Of a stretch of 64,000 nucleotides of DNA, positions 1 through 13,300 are shown in pieces. The stretch spans positions 62,001 through 126,000 of the forward strand of contig JBBHKE010002853.1 in assembly GCA_037447655.1 (NCBI GenBank). The letters run 5' to 3'. The position numbers and the translations under genes were made by a program. The stretch's first letter is position 1. Every line of letters starts with the position of its first letter. The notes under the pieces are model-generated. The model did no database searches, was not told the origin of the DNA, and worked only from the letters and a program-made list of their open reading frames with translations. This stretch comes from Zygnema cylindricum (Eukaryota > Streptophyta > Zygnematophyceae > Zygnematales > Zygnemataceae).

Positions 1-966
1 ATGAAACCCGTCACGTGTATTGTTTCGGTAACGCCTTATTGGATAAGGCTTACGTCTACAAAGCGAACCACAGACCCTGGTTCAAATCCGGTTAATAGCA
101 ACATTTTGGCCACCTATCAGTTTTCCTGCCTGTTTTTGCCTGTTTCTTCTTTTTGACTATGGGGCAGCCATGGCTATCTCTGTCTTCCAGTGACTACGAC
201 AAGTATGGATGACTTAGACAAGACCATCTGACAAACACATAGAATAAATTCAGACCTAGAAAATACTCAAATTTAACAGTGTCCTCCTTGAGGACACTAG
301 CGAATCACTGGACGGAGTGACCTTTTGCTTCAAAAATTCATAATCGGACGGTAGACGTTGTTGCCTAAAATTTTGGAGAATCTTGATGAATCTCCAGTAA
401 TCATGTTTTATAAAATAAAAAAACAGTACGTCCCTGTACGGAAATGAGTTGGATATGTACAAAAATGAACTTTTTCCAGTAAACAACCCCGCTTTTCGCC
501 TGATGGAGGTTTACCCTAATAGCGATTCACGGTATACCATCATTATGTTTTATATAAATCAAAAGTTACGATTTAATAAGCGTATTATACGGAAAGGGGT
601 GTAAATAGGCGTAGTACGCTAAGTGACCACAACAACCTCTTGTCATGATTGGGCAGTTGAATAACTAAGCTGATATAACTCCATTTCCGGTTCCATTATC
701 GAAAAAATGTGTGCCAAAAAGAACTGGCGTGGTTGGAACATCACCCATAGGTTTAACATGCAAAAACAAATGGAAACATTCACAGTTGCTCCTTATACAG
801 TTTTACAATTTGCGTGGTATACTTAAAATCCCCGTATGGTATGCGTACCATAAGGGAAAACATTACATAGCGTTTCTGATTGTATTCCACAAATTAAATT
901 GATGATATTGTCCCGTGAATTCAGACTGTAGCTCTCATATAGACAGTCAAATACAAGATAAAATAT
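1..966. other. Gene-free flank with a MITE end
   Basis: No convincing coding region. At about 521-538 the sequence AATAGCGATTCACGG matches the terminal repeat of the TA-flanked MITE family found elsewhere in the window, but I could not find its partner end. A stretch at about 478-515 (containing TTTTCGCCTGATGG) is repeated at about 3708-3745 inside the neighbouring transposon. Confidence 0.5.
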
Positions 967-1170
967 GGGAATTGCTAATCGCAGAGACGGTTTTTGTTGC
1001 GCCCATGTAGTTGTCATAAATTGTACATTTGAAGTACAGTTTCGTACAAGCTACGTACCTTTAAGTTCAAATTTGACGGTCAATCCGTCAAACAACTTTG
1101 ACTGGCGAAATATTGTAACGGCGGTTAAAAAAATGTCGCGCTTGCGAACGTTGACCGTCATGAAAAAAAA

Positions 1171-2877
1171 ATGAATTGATCATGACAGTGACTGTTTTGG
1201 TTGCGCACAGTCACTTACGTCATTTTGTCAAAAATTGTACGTTTGAAGTACATATTGATATAAATGAAGTCACGTTGAGTAAAAATTTGACGGTCAATCG
1301 GTTGGACAACTTTGAATTTCAAAATATTGTTTCAACTGCTTAAAATTTTGTTGCGCTTGAGGATGTCGACCGTCATAATAAAATTAGCAAGTCACACGGC
1401 CGGCGAACGTTTACGGTAACAAAACTGCGGCGACCACACGTAAATAAAAGTGTTGCAGACAGTCACTTTTTGTCTTTACGTGAGCTCCACGGTGAGAGCA
1501 CTTATTCGCAAAAAGCGTTACATTGAACTTAGACGCAAATTTGAACGAAACCTCTTTAAACTAAACCGAAATACTGTAAGTTTTGTACGAAAGTATTAAA
1601 ACGCACGAAACGAAATTTTGTTTTCAATGTAAGAATGTTGATTCGTAGATAGTGTGGCTCGATTTCGTCGCGCGTGATGATGCGCATTTTTTTCATTTAA
1701 TTTCAATTGATAATTTTACGCCGGTTCGTTTTATTATAGTGTACAAAGTTTATTTCGTTTCGTGCGTTTTAATATTTCCGTACAAGACTTATAGCACTTT
1801 AGTTTAAAGAGATTTCGTTTCACTTTGCGTCTTAGTTTTATTTAACGCTATCACGATTAAATCTCAATTTTGCGGCTAGGGCATGGTTACATCAGACGAA
1901 AAGTGAGGTTTAATATAGAATTTTGTACTTGCCCGTACCATGCCGTACTATATTTTCGTGAGTTTGTTGAAAACAAATTTACAGAAAATAAGATTACGAT
2001 CCTCCAAGTATCCAGCAGAAGACGTCGACCGTCCGATTACATTTTTGTCTTCATCTGCGAAGCAATCGCTCCATACGCCTCTGTATTGGTGAACCCACCT
2101 TGCGGAGGTGGGTTCACCAATACAAAACTAGTGAATTGGCTACACCTGGACGATAGACACGTGTGTAGATGAAAAATGAATTTTTTCACACGCCCCAAAG
2201 TCACGTGCCTTCGGACAAGGTGACCGTAAAATCTTTGTTGAAAAGAAATACGGTTTTTTCCTGAAAGTCAGGAGAGTGAAGGAGATCTCTGAGGTACATT
2301 GACGCGGTACACTTGCGAAGTACACGTATGAAAACGCAAGTACGGATTTCCATACGAAAATGGTCGATTTTCAAATCTTTGAAGATTTTAGAGATTTGAT
2401 CGTTGACCTACGTGGAGCCACTCAAATCAAAACACGTATGTAAAAACTTTTTTACAAACGATACGCGATGTAACCGAGGCCTTTGTAATACAGAAATTAT
2501 GTTGTCCGTACTATTACATAGACCTCCTGATGTAACCATGCCCTAAGTGCTATCACCGTGGAGCTCACGTAAAGACAAAAAGTGACTGTCTGCAACACTT
2601 TTATTTACATGTGGTTGCCGCAGTTTTGTTACTGTAAACGTTCGCCGGCTGTGTGAATTGCTAATTTTATTATGACGGTCGTCGTCCGCAAGCGCGGCAA
2701 AATTTTAAGCGGTTGAAACAATATTTTGAAAGTCAAAGTTGTCCAACCGATTGACCGTCAAATTTGTACTCAACGGGACTTTATTTGTACCAATATGTAC
2801 TTCAAACGTACAATTTTTGACAAAATGACGTAAGTGACTGTGCGCAACCAAAACAGTCCCTATCATGATCAATTCCC
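1171..2877. mobile_element. Nested long-TIR element inserted in the outer element
   Basis: About 1175-1505 is an imperfect inverted repeat of about 2550-2877, giving terminal repeats of roughly 330 bp. Diagnostic blocks include GTGACTGT with GGTTGCGCACAGTCAC at the ends and the CACACGGCCGGCG block. The right end is GATCAATTCCC, mirroring GAATTGATC on the left. Runs of A at 1163-1171 and 2878-2886 flank it and could be an A8 target duplication. The repeats are related to those of the outer element, so a family member jumped into a relative. The centre has no plausible transposase. Confidence 0.72.
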
Positions 2878-4032
2878 AAAAAAAAACAATTCACACGGCC
2901 GGCGCAGGTTTATTGTTACAAAACTGTGGCTGCCACATATAAATAAAATGGTTGCGCGCAGGTAGTTACTCACTTCAAGTGAGCTCCACTGTGAAAGCAC
3001 ACACAGACATTTGACTTATGGTGAAGTTCCTTCAGACGTTTCTGTAATTGTACGACAAACTTTACAGACCGGGTCGATTGAGTCGATGTTCCATCATGTA
3101 GAGTCTGTAAGCCACGTGTTCTAAGTTGATTGGTGCCACGCAAGCTATGATCCGATATTGAATATCTTTCAGATTTTTAGCACCGACAAAATTAGCTTCA
3201 AATCTTGACTTGTGTACCATTTACCTGCGTATGAAGTAATCATACGACAAAACTTTTATACTTTTTGCAGCCGCCAGTCTGTACGCCAGCTCATTTTTTA
3301 GGGTTTAAGACTTTCAGTTTTCGAACATAACGAAAGTCCTTTGAGAGAAATAGTGTGACGAACAAAAGTTACCGAAAATAGTGGACGGGGGCATGTTACG
3401 AAATTTCGTTTATATTTTCGGTTGTATTTTGGAAACCGCGTGTCATGTGCAAATCCTAAGATTTTTCGTTGGTTTTCCATCTTGACACGTAGCTTAATCG
3501 TCCAGTGTGTCACGACTTTTTTTTTCTGTATCTGCCAACCCACCTCAGTTACAGAAAAAATGATTGAACTCCTCGCAGATGAAAATCCGACGGCCAATAT
3601 TACCTCCAAGACCTTCGGAGAGTATCGGCAAGATTTTCTGTAGTGTTGTTTTTCTTATAAAAACAAAATAGGCGGTACAATTTGGTACGGAGGGTCGCGG
3701 ATTTCTGTAAACTACGCCACTTTTCGCCTGATGGAACGTCACCCTTAACCGCAAAAATGGAATTTAATAGCGAACCGTTACGCAGAACTTGGACACAAAT
3801 TAAAGGACGACGTACGACAAGTATAAACTCGCACGAAACGAAATAAACTTCGTACAAAATATAAAAGCTTACCCGCGTATAAATATCAATGAAACTAAAA
3901 TGACGCGTCGTCACGTGCGACCAAATGAAGCCACACTATTTACTAATCAACATTTTTACATTGAATAAGTACTTCACATTGATTCACATTGTCGGTGTGT
4001 GCTTTCACAGTGGAGCCCACGTGAAGTAACTA

Positions 4033-4227
4033 CACCGCGAATCGTTATTAGTGTCAAATTTTAAATAGCGTAAAAAAAATTAGTGTTATTGATTCTAATT
4101 TAGTGCGAGAGACGTGGCAAATTATGGTCCACGTCCTTAAATAGCGCTATTAATTATATTTCAGGAAAAAAATCAAAATTTTGAGAGCCCAAATTAGTGA
4201 CTTTGACACTAATAACGATTCGTGGTC
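4033..4227. mobile_element. MITE (CACCG..ATCG..TTAGTG family)
   Basis: A 195-bp element with about 25-bp inverted ends: CACCGCGAATCGTTATTAG on the left and CTAATAACGATTCGTGG on the right. TA precedes the left end. It sits in the right terminal repeat of the outer long-TIR transposon and so inserted later. Confidence 0.72.
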
Positions 4228-4515
4228 TGAACTTAAAGGTACGTAGGATGTACGAAACTGTACTTCAAATGTACAATTTCTGACAACTACTGTACCTGCG
4301 CGCAGCAAAAATCGTCTCTGCGATTAGCAATTCCCTAAAATATAGACTATAGCGTATGAAAACGTAACTTAGATTTTAAAATTTAAATCGAACTTTTTAA
4401 TTTTCGATTTTTCGAACATATTGAAAATTTGAAACCCGATTCTGCCCTGTTCGAATTTGGGAACGACAGTGTTCTATAGTTATGACAATATATTGAATTT
4501 GCAAGGGTCCGTTGT

Positions 4516-4524
4516 GGCGGGAAA
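4516..4524 (-). promoter_or_regulatory. E2F-type site upstream of SMC1
   Basis: GGCGGGAAA on the + strand reads TTTCCCGCC on the - strand, the canonical E2F/DP binding sequence. It lies about 580 bp before the SMC1 start codon. Plant and animal cohesin genes are commonly S-phase regulated, so the site is plausible, but a 9-bp match alone is weak evidence. Confidence 0.4.
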
Positions 4525-5103
4525 GTTTGAAGCCACTTTTGTGAAATGAGAAAATGTCAAAACTTCCCTCCATTTTTTAAAAGCGAATATTTGATTCCCG
4601 ACTTTGTGTAAACGCTCTCTCCTCTTGTCTTCTGAAAGCCGGATTTTGCGGCTCCCTGTTTTCTTCTGTTGTTCAGTCCGTCAATTTTGTGAAGTCGACG
4701 CAGCCTCTAAATTGAAGATTACCAGAAGCAAGTGAAAAGCGGCGAAAGGACACAGGCTGTCACACCAGTGGTGGTGCATTCACAAATTCTTAATAGAGTA
4801 TTTCACTACTGCCTATTTCTTTACAGTATCTTAGGTAAACTGCAGTAGTTCATATTTTTTAGGGTTGTTTTTCTCTGAAAGTTTTTTCTTATTAGCTATT
4901 TGATTTTCTATTAGTGTGGTCAGATTCTTTAATCCTTAGATTCTTATTTGTATCAAGGAGAGTAAGACCGTTTCAACCTCTCGTTTTACATGGCAGATTT
5001 AGTGTCAAGCATTTTACTGTTACAGAGCTTGTAACTGTTCGATGGTGTATTAAAACTCATATTTTTTCCAGTCCTTGGCAAGGATTTTTTTTGTAAAAAC
5101 AGC

Positions 5104-8100
5104 ATGGCTTCTGCTGTACAAACTGGCAGTATTGACAGAATTGAAGTCGAAAACTTCAAATCTTACAAAGGAAATCAAGTCATTGGGCCGTTTAAAAACT
5201 TCACAGCAATTATTGGACCAAATGGAGCGGGAAAATCTAATCTTATGGATGCTATCAGTTTTGTTCTCGGTGTTCGCACAGCTCATCTCCGAGGCTCACA
5301 ACTGAAAGACCTTATATACGCATTTAATGACAGTGATAAAGACAAAAAAGGCCGTAGATGTCATGTGAAACTCGTCTATATTACTGGAAATGATGAAGAA
5401 TTGCAGTTTATGAGGACCATCACGTCTTCTGGCTCTAGCGAGTATCGTCTTAACGAGAGAGTTGTGTCCTGGGATGACTACAATGCCAAGCTGAAATCGC
5501 TTGGTATTCTCGTCAAGGCTCGAAACTTTCTTGTATTTCAGGTGCGGCCTCCTTGTTTTTGGCAAGAAACTGTTACCAGGCTTGAAATTTAAAAGATTTG
5601 TGCATTTAACCTCGTTGTTTTTGGCAAAATAATGTTACCACGCTCGAAATGTGCTAGTTTTGTGCCTTTAACCTCCTTGTTTTTGGGCAAGAAATTGTTA
5701 GCAAGCTTGAAAATTAGAAGATTAATGCACTTAACGAGCGCAAGGAGCGTTTTTAAGCTTAGGAAAGGAAATTAGTTACCAGCAGGGAAGGTCCTGTAAT
5801 GTTGCCAATGTTTTGACATCTTTGTTAGTACTCAGATAGTTTGCCATAATTTTTTTTTCAAGAAAACTTACTATTATTATGTTTTGACATTCTTGTCAAG
5901 GTTTGAAGCGATCTTTACATTTCAAGTTAGAAAACCCTAAAATACTTTTTCCCAAAATGTTCAGTTCTCAACATAATTATTTATTATGCCAGAAACTCTG
6001 TGTCAAGAATCGGTTGTACAAACTGTCTCACGTCTTTCCGCCGCTCCTTTCCTCTTCTCTCTCCCTTTTTTCTGGCCTTCATGTACCCTCCCTTTTCCCT
6101 CCTTTCTCAAATATGTTTAAAATTGCCAAAATAAAGACCCTTTATTTATTTTTGAGTTTGTAAGTGCAATGACATGTGAAACTTTTGTAAGTAGTAATAG
6201 ACTCATGTTTTACAAAAGTGCATGGATTTTTATGCTGTAAAACTCACAAAGTTATTCTATTGACAGAGTGACAAAGCTATTTCGTTGACAAAGTTAATTC
6301 TGTTGACAAAGCTATTCTATTGACAAATCTATTATATTGACAAAGTATTTCTATTGACAAAGTTATCCTATTAACAAAGTAAGTTATGTTATTGACAAGG
6401 TTATTCTATTGATATTGAGCTACGTTATTTTTCTTACAGGGTGATCTCGAGTTTGTGGCATCCAAGAATCCGAAGGAACTTACAGTACACTTTGAGCAAA
6501 TTTCTGGATCTGAAGATTTGAAAAAGGACTATGAGCAACTGGAGGAGCAAAAGGCGAGAGCCGAAGAGAAAATGGCTTTAAACTATCAGAAAAGGAGGGC
6601 TGTGGCGGCTGAGAGAAGAGAGAAAAAGGAACAGAAAGAAGAGGCTGAGAAACACTTGCAATTACAGGAAGAACTGGTAAGGTTCGGTTCGCAGACTGTT
6701 CTCTTAGGCTACTATTTAATGTTGCATTAAGAATATCATCAAGTTCACCTATTTTCTGTTACATTTTGAAGGGTTATTGCCTGTGTCTGCGTGCCTGTGT
6801 CAATTGTGTATCAATTTTTTTTTAGAAAAATTATGGATAATTATGGATAGTTACGACTAATTATCCCTCATTATGGACAATTCGAAGAAATTATGGTTTG
6901 TCATCTTCACAGTTTTCAAACTTGGGCTGTCGGCATGCAGCAATTCTATTGAAAGCTGTATAAGCTAGGCTGCTTTATCAAACAAATTAATTTTCAAAAC
7001 CTTGTTCAACACTATTCATATAATTAATAGTTAATAATTTTAAAAATATATGTATTGTATATTATTGATATAACTGATTATAACGGCAATGATTATAAGC
7101 ATTTTTTGGGGAGGAATTGCAGCTGTTTTGTAGTGTCTTTTTTCAATTTGAAGTATGTTTTTTTTGGAAAACTGCAAAAAATCTCTTCGATCAGAAAAAA
7201 ATATGATTTGGTGTCTTCCAATGTCCATCTAAGACAGATGCAAGGCTTTGAAGAGATGTAGAAGGGAAGATAGTCTTTTCATTGGAATCTAATTTGCAAC
7301 TATTGTTACATACAAAATGTGTTTATGTGAGACCACCAAATTGATTTGCAGAATTCAGAGAGATAGTCTTTTTACCGAATCTGATTTACAATTGTATTGT
7401 TGCCGACGAAGATGTGTTTATGAATATGTGTTTATGCCGGATTACCATGTTTATTTGCAGGAAAGTCTTGAAAACTCAGTACTCTCTTTGCCATGGTTGC
7501 TTAGAGAAAAAAATGAAAACTCGGTACTTTCTTTGCCATGTTTCGCAGAAAAATTTTAAACTCAGTACTTTCTTTGTCAAATTTATTTGCAGAAAAATTT
7601 GAAAACTCAGTATTTTCTTTGGCAACTCTTTAGTATCGACAAGGACGTTGAGTCAACTGATGTCGAACTGATCAGCCTAAAGTCAAAACTAGAGGATGTA
7701 AACAAGGAATTGGAGGCATTTTCCAAGCAAGCGAAAGCTAAAAAGAAGGCTCAAGATGTGATCACCAAAGATGTTGTTGCCTGTGAAGAAAGACTTGCCA
7801 AAAAGATAGCTGAGGTTGAGAAGCGGGTAAGGTTAACTACTGCAGTGGTTGCATCTAGTTTTTATGATTGGCAATTGATGTAAGATAACATGCAAATACA
7901 TTTGAAGCATTTAATTTGAATGTGATATTTGCATTCTTAGTTTTAGCATGATTGATTCATCTCCAGATCTAATTAATATGTGACCCCAACCTGTTGTGTT
8001 TCATCAAATAGGGCTTTTAAAAGAATGTATACGTGCACTGTCATTGTAAACTGTAACCACGATTGCATATGTTGCCAGGTGTTGTACAGCATAATAATAA

Positions 8101-10161
8101 ATAATAAATACACGTATATTGCGTTATATAACATAATCATATTTATGAGCTGTTATATAACTTGGCAAATCGTTCATCAAGAAGGTGATGCTGTCTAATT
8201 TTTGATGCTCTAAACCGGTTGTGTGTCACAGAAGCCAGAAATTGTCAAGTTCAAGGAGCAGTTGAAGCGTGTTCACGACGAAATAAGAAAAACTGAGGCG
8301 GAATTAGATGCTAAACGGAAGCAAGCAGAAAAACAGGCGAAAGAGGTAGAGGTCCTTCAACGCCACCTGGAAGACATCTCAGCACAATTGCAAAGTCTTT
8401 CTCAGCAAGGCCAGGAAGGAGGAGATAAACTTGAGCTGGCAGCCAGTCAAATGGAGGAGTATAGGAGGATGTAAGTATTTGCCTCCAATTATGGAGTGCA
8501 CTCATTTGCTTTTTTGCTGCACATCAAGACAGAGAAACTGTTCCCACTTTTTAAGTGCGTATCCTGTTATGTTTTTGCCTCCAGCCATTGTCATTGTATT
8601 GCACGAAACTTGTAATGCTTTGAAAGACAGCATCTCTGTATGTGAAGTTTTTCTCTAGGTCAGTAAGAGTCTACTGTTAAGGACTCTGTAAAGGTGATGT
8701 TTTTAGTGGCTGCTATCTGAACCGAATACTTGTGAAGAGAGACACTATTCTATGAAAGAAAAAGCAAAGCCAAAACTATGTTTTGAAAAGAAAAATAATG
8801 TAAAATTGATGTCATTATTTCTTCCCAGAGAAAAAGTGCTTAAATGATTCTGTAAATGATGCTTTCAGTGGCTGGTAACTGAACCAAATAAGCCCATTTG
8901 TCATTAGTAATTTAGAACCCAAGGGGGCATTCATGCGCAGAAAAGAAGAGGCCGGGACAAAAACTTTCAAGTTGAATCAAGAAAAGAAAAGTCTTGATAG
9001 TCTCCAGCAATCGGATATTACGAAATTGACTGGGATGGAGAGCGACTTGAAGGAATTAGATGTAAGAGAAGAAGCTCTCAAGAGAAAGCTGATGGAGGTT
9101 CAAGCACGATATGAAAGAAGCCTGAAAAGCCTGGAAGATGGACAGGAAGAGCTGGAAAACTTGAAACTTGAGGACCAAACGATACGTGAGCGACATAGAA
9201 AATCTAGGTAAAGGCTTTTCTTGATGCCGAAATACCGCAGTTCAGTGCCGCCTAACATTTTCTGTTGACTTACTGGCTTATGTTTGGAATTTTTTTGTCT
9301 GAATCTGTATATGTATGTCAAGTACTTTTTGCGTACGTGTGATATTGCTCGACAATAAACTGATTATTTGGGAAGCAAGGCTGTTAAGCCTGAAGGAAAG
9401 AGTCTGGTTTTACGTAAGTTGACTGAGGATGGCCTCAAAAAGGCTATGCATACGTGCAAACTCTTTCTTTTTCACTTTCGTATTGTGCAAGATGTTCATT
9501 TTTTGAAGGGGATCACTCGAAGCTGTAATTTTCAGTCCAGGCGTTCGCATGCCTAATTGTTTTTATGTCAGAAATTTAGAAAGCTACACTGCCCATCGCT
9601 ATTAGTGTGAATGATAAGTGTTGATGTGAAATTACAATGTATAAGTACTAATTTAATGGTGGGAGACATGGCAACTTGCAGTTTACTCCCTTAAATACTG
9701 CTATTAAGACCACTTCCTGATTTTGTTCAATTTAAAGCCGTGACTGTAGTGTTTTTAGCAATGATAGCGATTGGCAGTGGAGCGTCAGGCATTTTTCACT
9801 GTTCGTTATTCAAATGATTTTCCCCTGATTGATCTAGACAAAATTTTTTGCTTTTGTTTCCTCTCACAGACAGCGAGCTGATCTTTTGCAATCCAAATTG
9901 GAGGATGTTGAAAAAAAACTTAAGGACCTGAAGGCTGACAAGCGGGAAAATGAACGTGACATGAAAATGGCCGAAAATGTAGCGAGTTTGAAGAGGTTAT
10001 TTCCTGGAGTACATGGGCAGGTCTCTCAAATTTGCAAACCCAGAGACAAGAAATACAACACAGCAATTTCTATTGTGATGGGAAGATTTTTTGAGGCAGT
10101 GGTTGTGGACAATGACAAAACCGGGAAAGACTGTATTGAGGTAAGAGACCTGCAAACAACT

Positions 10162-10260
<99 letters not shown>

Positions 10261-10303
10261 CTCTCTCTCTGTCTCTCACTCTGTCTCTCTCTCTCCACTC
10301 CCC

Positions 10304-10351
<48 letters not shown>

Positions 10352-13300
10352 TCCCTCTTTCGTGTCCTCCCAGAGGTCCATTTTCTAAAAGCAGCATGCA
10401 GGCACAGACATTATTCTTTAAAGTCATTGTTAGACAGCGGTAATCTTTGTATTTGAGTTCGCCACCGTTTGCTGTTTTTTGTTCCAGGCCTCCTAGTATT
10501 TAGATTTGTTTACAAAATGCCATGTTTTCGTCTTGGTTTTTTTCCTAGTTTTTGTATATTTTGAATAATTATAGCCGTTGTTTTCTTAGAGTTCATGCAA
10601 TGAATTGACCTGTTATTTCGTAATTTGATGTTCCTTTTGTAATTTTAGTATATGTTAAAAATTTCTCATGCTTTTGACGTGGTTACATTTAGTTTTTTTG
10701 TAGTTTGAGTAGGTGTAGCCTTTTTTTATTATGGTTATTGCATTAATTCCACTGAAGAAATTAGTGCTCTTTAAAGCCAATTTTCCTCACTAGATGAAAA
10801 TCTATTTAATTATAATGTGCGACTTTCAGCATAGCATTTGATGTTGCTTTGACTTTCCATTTTTTGCAGTATCTCAAAGAACAAAGGCAGCCGGCGATGA
10901 CTTTTGTTCCACTGGAGACAATCAGAGTGAAACCGATTCAAGAAAGATTACGGACTTTTGGAGGCACATCGAGGTTACTCATTGATGTCATTGAATATCC
11001 TTCTCAGCACTTCGACTTCCTCTGTTTTAAAGCAAGCTGCCTTATTTCCATTGTTCTTCCTCTTTTATCCTCGTAAGCTTGGATCGGTTCTAAGTTTCAT
11101 CAGGTGTCTGTGGATTGTATTTTAATTATTGCTCTTCTTAACTGAGTTGAAATGCACATATGAGAAGGTCTATGAAACCGCCTTGTTGTACGCGGTGGGA
11201 AATACGATTGTTTGCGACAATGTGGATGAGGCAAAATACCTAGCATGGGGTTCTGGTGAACGCCAGAAAGGTATGTATCCATCTAACCCCTTTAGAAAAT
11301 GGTTTAGACACTCCTTTCAGGATCATGAAATTTGATGGAGCAGTGGAATACCGCAAGTAGCCCTGCAATCTTTACTTTGGTGAGCAGAAAGTTGAACATA
11401 TGTTTTGCCATGCTTCTCCAATAGTTGCTTCAAGTTTTTTTTGTCTTTCATGGAAACTATGGCAGGAGTTACTGTGAATTTTTTCATGCCTTGCTTTGAT
11501 AAACAAAAAAAAAAAAAAACTGGTAACTTGCTAGCTCTTGTCCATAGCACACTGCTGGATCGTACTGAGAAGTATTCTCATTTTACACTGCCCATCATTA
11601 TTAGTGTTGATGGCACTAATGTGGTCACAGCTTTTTTTGGCAAAAAATCACAAAATAGTGTTAATAACGCTGTTTAAGGGAGTGGAGTAAAAGTAGCCAT
11701 GTCTCCCTACACTAAAATTTTGGCATTTACACAGTTCCTTCACCCTAACAGCGATGGGCACTGTAGTGTTATTGGGCCAGTGCTGTTAAAGTGTAGATTG
11801 TTTTCCATGTTACCTCTGCCTCAAACGGCATTGATGTATTTGTATGATTTTGCATTCTTCTGTACATTTATGTGTTGATAATATCTACATTCTTCTGTAC
11901 ATTGATGAGTTCTTATGATTTTACATTCTTCTGTTCATTGATGTGTTTGTATGATTTTATATTCGTCTGTACATTGATGTGTTGGTACTTTTTTTTACAT
12001 TCTTTTGTTGGCACTTCATTTATTTGTTTTTCCAATTCTTCTGTACATTAATGTGTTTATACAACTATACATTCTTCTGTTGGCACTTTTTTCGATTTCA
12101 GTTGTGACTACGGATGGCACTCTCCTCGGCAAAGGGGGTTCGTTAACAGGAGGAATAAGTAGCAGCATGGAATCAAAGGCAAGGCGATGGGATAATCAGG
12201 CTATAGAAGGTATTCAGGCCCATCTATTTGTTTTTCTCCACAAGCATAAATTGATCATCTCATTCCTGCCCAGAGTCTCTTACTGTGTTATTATTGCATG
12301 TTATAGCAGTAAATTGTGGCATTGAAAAAAAAAATGGTTTTTGTCCTTTTGTTGTTTAACGTGTATACAAATATATTATCAGTGAACTAGTAGGGACTTC
12401 AATTTGGTTGCTGAGATGGTAATCCGTTTATTTCTTTGTCATGCAGCACTTAAAAACGAAAGAGATAAATTGCAACAGGAATTATCTGAAGTTCCCAGTC
12501 ACCGAGATCTGAGAAGTTATGAGGAATCTACCAGAGCTAAGCTCAGTACCGTTGAGAGAAGAATTCAGTATGCACAGACAGATACTGTGAGTGATTGCTT
12601 GTGTGGTAACCAATACCTGGATTGTTTGCGTAGCTAAAAAACCCTAAAAAACATTTGGAAACATTATATGCGGTAACCTCATATTATACATGTAATTCAC
12701 GGTATAATGCGGGTATAGTATGGGGTTGCCTCATATAGCAATTTCCATTTCTTTTCGCTTATTTGAGCTGTGATTGTTTGCAATATCTTGGTTCCAGAAC
12801 CATGTAGAAGGAGATCACCTATGTGCAAGAGGAATGTAGATGGTTTATGGAACTGCATCTAAAGCTCAAATTCAGTATGAGTTCTGTATCATCCACCCTT
12901 ATGAACTGAAAATAATTTGTACAAAGTCTAGTTAAACTGCTTAGTGTTGTTGGTTGACAAAAGCTAAAAAGATTGAGAGATACAGATGAGGTTGTTCAAT
13001 TATTCTAAAATTATACAAGATACTGCAATTGTTGAACGCGTTATCTTAGTTAGGAATATGAAATTCTCAGCAAATCAAAGAAAGAAATTGACAATTTTTT
13101 TCCGGATGAGGTTCAAATCTATCAAATATTGGTCACTTCAAGTTGGAACCCCCGATGGCTCTGTCAATATCTGAAGTGTAGGCTGTTTAGGGGGACTGCA
13201 CTATCATAACTTGCTCAATTACGTTTCCATCAGAAATTTGTGGTTTTTGTCTGGGAATATTGATACAAGTGCTGGGGTGATGTATGTTAGCTGATAGCTC

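Larger units (their letters stand above)
967..4335. mobile_element. Non-autonomous long-TIR DNA transposon with 8-bp target duplication
   Basis: The left end GGGAATTGCTAATCGCAGAG (from 967) is inverted at the right end (to 4335), and similarity extends at least 100 bp inward. Both ends are flanked by the direct repeat TAAAATAT (959-966 and 4336-4343), a perfect 8-bp target-site duplication. The left terminal repeat is split by the nested element at 1171-2877 and resumes at about 2878-3010, where it matches an inverted block at about 3985-4030. The right repeat is interrupted by a MITE at 4033-4227. No transposase-like ORF is visible. An 8-bp duplication suits hAT- or Mutator-like elements; the long repeats favour the latter or a foldback type. 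Confidence 0.8.

Noticed and set aside
1870-2172. 100-codon frame inside the inner transposon as transposase
   Set aside because: No catalytic motif or family resemblance; it spans the centre of a non-autonomous element.
9886-10443. 185-codon frame with a long Ser/Leu run
   Set aside because: The first part is SMC1 exon 6; the rest reads through the donor at 10141 into a CT microsatellite.
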